5,459 nt of DNA from Actinomycetota bacterium (GTDB lineage Bacteria > Actinomycetota > Thermoleophilia > Solirubrobacterales > Solirubrobacteraceae): positions 1-5,459 of the forward strand of contig JAHWJE010000141.1 in the NCBI GenBank assembly GCA_019348575.1, read 5' to 3'. How positions within the stretch are numbered: the first letter of the stretch is position 1; each line of letters opens with the position of its first letter. The position numbers and the translations under genes are program-made. The notes under the pieces are model-generated. The model searched no databases. It had not been told where the DNA came from and saw only the letters and a list, made by a program, of their open reading frames with translations. This document shows, piece by piece, positions 3,382 to 5,459 of this stretch.

Positions 3382-5388
3382 GTGGCGACTGTCCTGGCTC
3401 CGAGGCGGCGCTTTCCCGCCCCGCGCCGCGCCTTGCGCGATGCCCACGACGAACAGCTCGTCGCTGAGGTTCGCGCGGGCAGTCGCTCTGGCTTCGAAGC
3501 CGTGTATGACCGCTATCACGCCGGGATCCTCGCGTTCTGCCGGCACATGCTCGGTTCGCGGGAAGAGGCGGAGGACGCGGTTCAACACACCTTCGCGAGC
3601 GCCTATGGCGCGTTGGTCGCGGAGGACGAGCCCGAGATCGCGCTGCGGCCGTGGTTGTACGCGATCGCCCGCAACCGATGCTTCTCGATCTTGCGCGCCC
3701 GCCGCGAGCATGTCCCGCTCGAGGACGCGACGCTTCCCGCGACCGCGGGGCTGTCGGCGGAGGTCGAGCAGCGCGAGGATCTGCGCGCCCTGCTCGTCGA
3801 CCTGCAGCGGCTGCCCGACGACCAGCGTGCTGCGCTGATCCTCGCGGAGCTGGGCGCGCAGCCCTACGACGAGATCGCCTTGGCTCTCGCGGTGCCGCCG
3901 GGCAAGATCAAGGCGCTCGTGTTCCAGGCTCGCGAGACGCTCGCGAGCCGCCGGATCGCGCGTGACGCCGACTGCACGCCGATCCGCGAGCAGCTGGCGG
4001 TCGTGCGCGGAGGTGCGCGGCGCCGACGCGAGCTGCGCGACCATGTCGCGCAATGCGAGGGGTGTCGGGCATTCGAGGCTGACGTCCGCCGTCAGCGCGC
4101 CGGCATGTCGGTACTGCTGCCCGTAGCCCCGACGCTGGCGCTGAAGGACAACGTGTTGGCCGGCGCGTTCGCCGGCGCCGGGAGCGGCTCAGCCACGGCC
4201 GCGGGCGGCGCGGCCGGCGGCGCGGCCGTCAGCGGGACGTCCGGTGCGGCAGGCGGAACGGCATCCGGCGCGGCAGCGACGGTTGCGACGACCGGTGGGG
4301 CGGCAGCGGTGGGAGGCGCGGGCGCCAGCAGCTTCGCAGCGGTCGCCGGCGGCGGCGTTGTCCTCTTCGGCAAGGTCATCGGTGCGAACGCCGTGACGGG
4401 CCTCGTGATCGCGGCCGTCGCCGCCGGCGGCGGCTACGTCGCGGCGAAGGAGCTGCGAAGCGACGGAGCCGCGCCGGCGGCGCAGGCAGCGTCCGCGCAG
4501 ACGCCGTCTGCGGAGCGCTCCGCGAGCGGTGCACCCGCGCCCGGCGTCACTCCCGTCAACGCCGCCAACTGTGCCCCGCCCCCCGGCGCCGGCGCCGCAG
4601 CATGCACCACCCAGCCCGCCGCAGCCGCGAAGGCGTCACCCGCCGCCGCATCCACTGCCGGCAATGCGTGCCTCGATCCATCGGCGGGCCCCGCGAGCGG
4701 ATGCGGGGCGGCAGCCGATCCGGCTGCATTGCCGGCTGGTCAGGGGAGCGGCGGCCCCGTCGCGAGCGGCACCTCCGCCCCCGCTGACGACTGCCCGAGT
4801 ACGCTGCGCGCGATCTTCGGCAACTGCGATCAGGACGAGGCGTCCGATCGCGCGCCGCGAGAGCGAGCTCCCGCTGCTCGCGGCCCTCATGAGCGAAGCC
4901 CCGCTGGCCGAAGCCCCGCTGGCCGAAGCCCCGCTGGCCGGGGCCCCACCGGCCGAGGCCCCGCTGGCCGAAGCCCCGCTGGCGGAGGCCCCGCCGAGCG
5001 AGGTCCCGTTGATCGAGACCGCCCCGCCAGTTCCGACCGCGACGACAAGTGCCCGGGCGTTCCGGCCAACACCGCGAGCGGCTGCCGCCAGCCTGCGCCG
5101 GTCGATCCGCCGCCCGGCCGTAGCGGGGCGCCGGACGGCAACGGCAGTGCCAACGGAGCGGACAAGTGCGCGGATCTGCCCGCGAGCACCGCCAGCGGAT
5201 GCGATCAACGCGCGCCCGCCGATCCACCAGCCGGGCGCGGGGCTCGCGGCGACGTTGACGGCGACGGCACGCCGGGGCGCTCGGGCAACTGCCGCAAGGT
5301 CCCCACCGGAGCCGCGTGCGCGAGCCAGTCCAGCAGAGCGAACCGATCGGGGTTGGCGAGCCGCTCGACCTCGACGGTCTACGGGTGA
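3382..5388 (+). CDS. Membrane-anchored ECF sigma factor fused to anti-sigma-like zinc domain and Cys-rich exported tail
   Basis: This protein has 668 residues, while ordinary ECF sigma factors have about 170-220. Residues 22-75 are sigma region 2.1-2.2 (EQLVAEVRAG, AEDAVQHTFASAY) and 89-107 are region 2.3-2.4 (RPWLYAIARNRCFSILRARR). Residues 134-190 are region 4 (RLPDDQRAALILAEL, YDEIALALAVPPGKIKALVF). Residues 198-240 resemble a ZAS/zf-HC2 anti-sigma segment with C198, H221, C225 and C228 (HVAQCEGC). Residues 260-330 are an Ala/Gly linker. Residues 337-356 (VTGLVIAAVAAGGGYVAAKE) are the likely transmembrane helix, followed by charged residues and a Pro/Ala/Gly-rich tail with six cysteine pairs and pentapeptide repeats. 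Expected topology is sigma domain inside, tail outside. The inferred role is extracytoplasmic sensing with sigma held at the membrane until released by conformational change or proteolysis. No separate anti-sigma gene is seen nearby. The start is a GTG without a clear Shine-Dalgarno; it is the first usable codon and just precedes region 2. Sigma identity is firm; the sensing role is inference. Confidence 0.85.
   Translation: MATVLAPRRRFPAPRRALRDAHDEQLVAEVRAGSRSGFEAVYDRYHAGILAFCRHMLGSREEAEDAVQHTFASAYGALVAEDEPEIALRPWLYAIARNRCFSILRARREHVPLEDATLPATAGLSAEVEQREDLRALLVDLQRLPDDQRAALILAELGAQPYDEIALALAVPPGKIKALVFQARETLASRRIARDADCTPIREQLAVVRGGARRRRELRDHVAQCEGCRAFEADVRRQRAGMSVLLPVAPTLALKDNVLAGAFAGAGSGSATAAGGAAGGAAVSGTSGAAGGTASGAAATVATTGGAAAVGGAGASSFAAVAGGGVVLFGKVIGANAVTGLVIAAVAAGGGYVAAKELRSDGAAPAAQAASAQTPSAERSASGAPAPGVTPVNAANCAPPPGAGAAACTTQPAAAAKASPAAASTAGNACLDPSAGPASGCGAAADPAALPAGQGSGGPVASGTSAPADDCPSTLRAIFGNCDQDEASDRAPRERAPAARGPHERSPAGRSPAGRSPAGRGPTGRGPAGRSPAGGGPAERGPVDRDRPASSDRDDKCPGVPANTASGCRQPAPVDPPPGRSGAPDGNGSANGADKCADLPASTASGCDQRAPADPPAGRGARGDVDGDGTPGRSGNCRKVPTGAACASQSSRANRSGLASRSTSTVYG
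4390..4449 (+). other. Predicted transmembrane helix of the sigma factor protein
   Basis: These codons give residues 337-356, a 20-residue Ala/Gly/Val-rich segment preceded by another hydrophobic stretch (VAGGGVVLFGKVIGA, 321-335) and followed by KELRSDG. It divides the intracellular sigma/zinc part from the low-complexity tail. Its hydrophobicity is moderate, so a membrane predictor should confirm it. Confidence 0.6.
4852..5016 (+). repeat. Eleven tandem 15-bp units encoding pentapeptides [SGA]-P-x-x-[RG]
   Basis: Residues 491-545 read in fives as APRER, APAAR, GPHER, SPAGR (three times), GPTGR, GPAGR, SPAGG, GPAER and GPVDR. At DNA level the centre is nearly exact: AGCCCCGCTGGCCGA or one-base variants at 4897-4911, 4912-4926, 4927-4941 and again at 4957-4971. 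The segment is a basic, proline-rich spacer between the third and fourth cysteine pairs, similar to wall-spanning or extended linkers. The copy number may vary between strains. Confidence 0.8.
5041..5238 (+). repeat. Duplicated 27-residue module in the tail, 39-residue period
   Basis: Residues 554-580 and 593-619 align without gaps with 18 of 27 positions identical. They share DKC, PA, TASGC, Q, AP, DPP and GR. At DNA level the copies are 5041-5121 and 5158-5238. They are the fourth and fifth cysteine pairs with their proline-rich followers, and look like an internal duplication that has since diverged. Confidence 0.65.
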
Positions 5389-5393
5389 TGATC

Positions 5394-5459
5394 TCAGCGG
5401 TTGCGTCCCCAGCCGATGGTCCGATCGGCGACTCGGTTCTCGCGCTGGACGACGGCGCG
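5394..5459 (-). CDS. Possible 3' end of a convergent gene, cut by the window edge
   Basis: On the minus strand the frame entering at the right edge reads RAVVQRENRVADRTIGWGRN and ends at a TGA (5396-5394), 5 bases from the stop of the sigma factor gene. Third codon positions are mostly G or C (about 18 of 21), as in the real genes here. I do not recognise the family. The alternative is a plus-strand gene beginning at the ATG at 5388-5390 (MISAVASPADGP…), which overlaps the sigma stop as TGATG but has weaker codon bias and no Shine-Dalgarno. Confidence 0.3.
   Translation of the reverse strand, partial: RAVVQRENRVADRTIGWGRNR

Larger units (their letters stand above)
4570..5319 (+). repeat. Six cysteine pairs in the exported tail (C-X10-C periodic motif)
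   Basis: The tail's only twelve cysteines fall at residues 397/408, 430/441, 471/482, 557/568, 596/607 and 637/646. The first five pairs are spaced exactly C-X10-C and the last is C-X8-C. The first Cys is often preceded by Asn, Asp or Lys (NC, DDC, DKC), and the second often by SG or a similar small pair (ASGC three times). Each pair could form one small disulfide loop outside the cell. Confidence 0.75.

Noticed and set aside
4556..5227. Minus-strand open frames opposite the sigma tail (up to 223 codons), with repetitive Arg/Gly sequence
   Set aside because: Their repetitiveness mirrors the pentapeptide and cysteine repeats of the plus-strand gene, and there is no independent protein signature.
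5269..5388. Minus-strand frame (VEVERLANPDRFALLDWLAH) opposite the end of the sigma gene
   Set aside because: It looks protein-like, but it follows in-frame stops, lacks a start, and runs into obvious shadow sequence opposite the tail repeats.

Overview
The window is GC-rich DNA with strongly GC-biased third codon positions in its real genes. Together with the gene content (a GH15 hydrolase coupled to a zinc glucose dehydrogenase, an MMPL-type transporter tail, a small PH-like protein and an ECF sigma factor with a long membrane-anchored tail), this points to an actinobacterium. A Solirubrobacterales/Thermoleophilia-like lineage is my best guess, by inference only. I see no phage genes, insertion sequence, tRNA, rRNA or CRISPR array.

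Left part (1-2517): a carbohydrate-oxidation cluster on the minus strand that shows damage. A GH15 glucoamylase/trehalase-type gene (1303-2337) has lost its whole N-terminal domain. It is followed, with a 1-bp TGATG overlap, by an intact zinc-dependent glucose 1-dehydrogenase (257-1303). Directly after that stop codon lies the C-terminal remnant of a second zinc-type alcohol dehydrogenase, which carries an internal out-of-frame deletion (61-260). At about 2347-2353 the truncated GH15 reading frame abuts, head to head, the last 55 codons of an MMPL/RND-family transporter on the plus strand (2350-2517). The simplest account is one deletion that removed the 5' halves of a divergent gene pair. A chimeric assembly is the main alternative.

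Middle part (2518-3381): a small intact PH-like (YokE/bPH type) protein (2634-3014) is followed by a 367-bp intergenic region. That region holds a degenerate GC-rich tandem repeat array with 15-21-bp units (3055-3210), then an AT-richer stretch with an 18-bp near-perfect palindrome (3225-3242) upstream of the sigma gene.

Right part (3382-5388): one 668-residue protein combines, in order, ECF sigma regions 2 and 4, a zinc-finger anti-sigma-like segment (C198, H221, C225, C228), an Ala/Gly-rich linker, one probable transmembrane helix and a roughly 310-residue presumably exported tail. The tail contains exactly twelve cysteines in six pairs, five of them spaced C-X10-C, plus eleven tandem pentapeptides of the form [S/G/A]-P-x-x-[R/G]. 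This looks like a one-protein signalling device: a sigma factor fused to its own anti-sigma domain and an extracytoplasmic sensor. It is the most interesting object in the window. A short piece of another gene may lie at the right edge.
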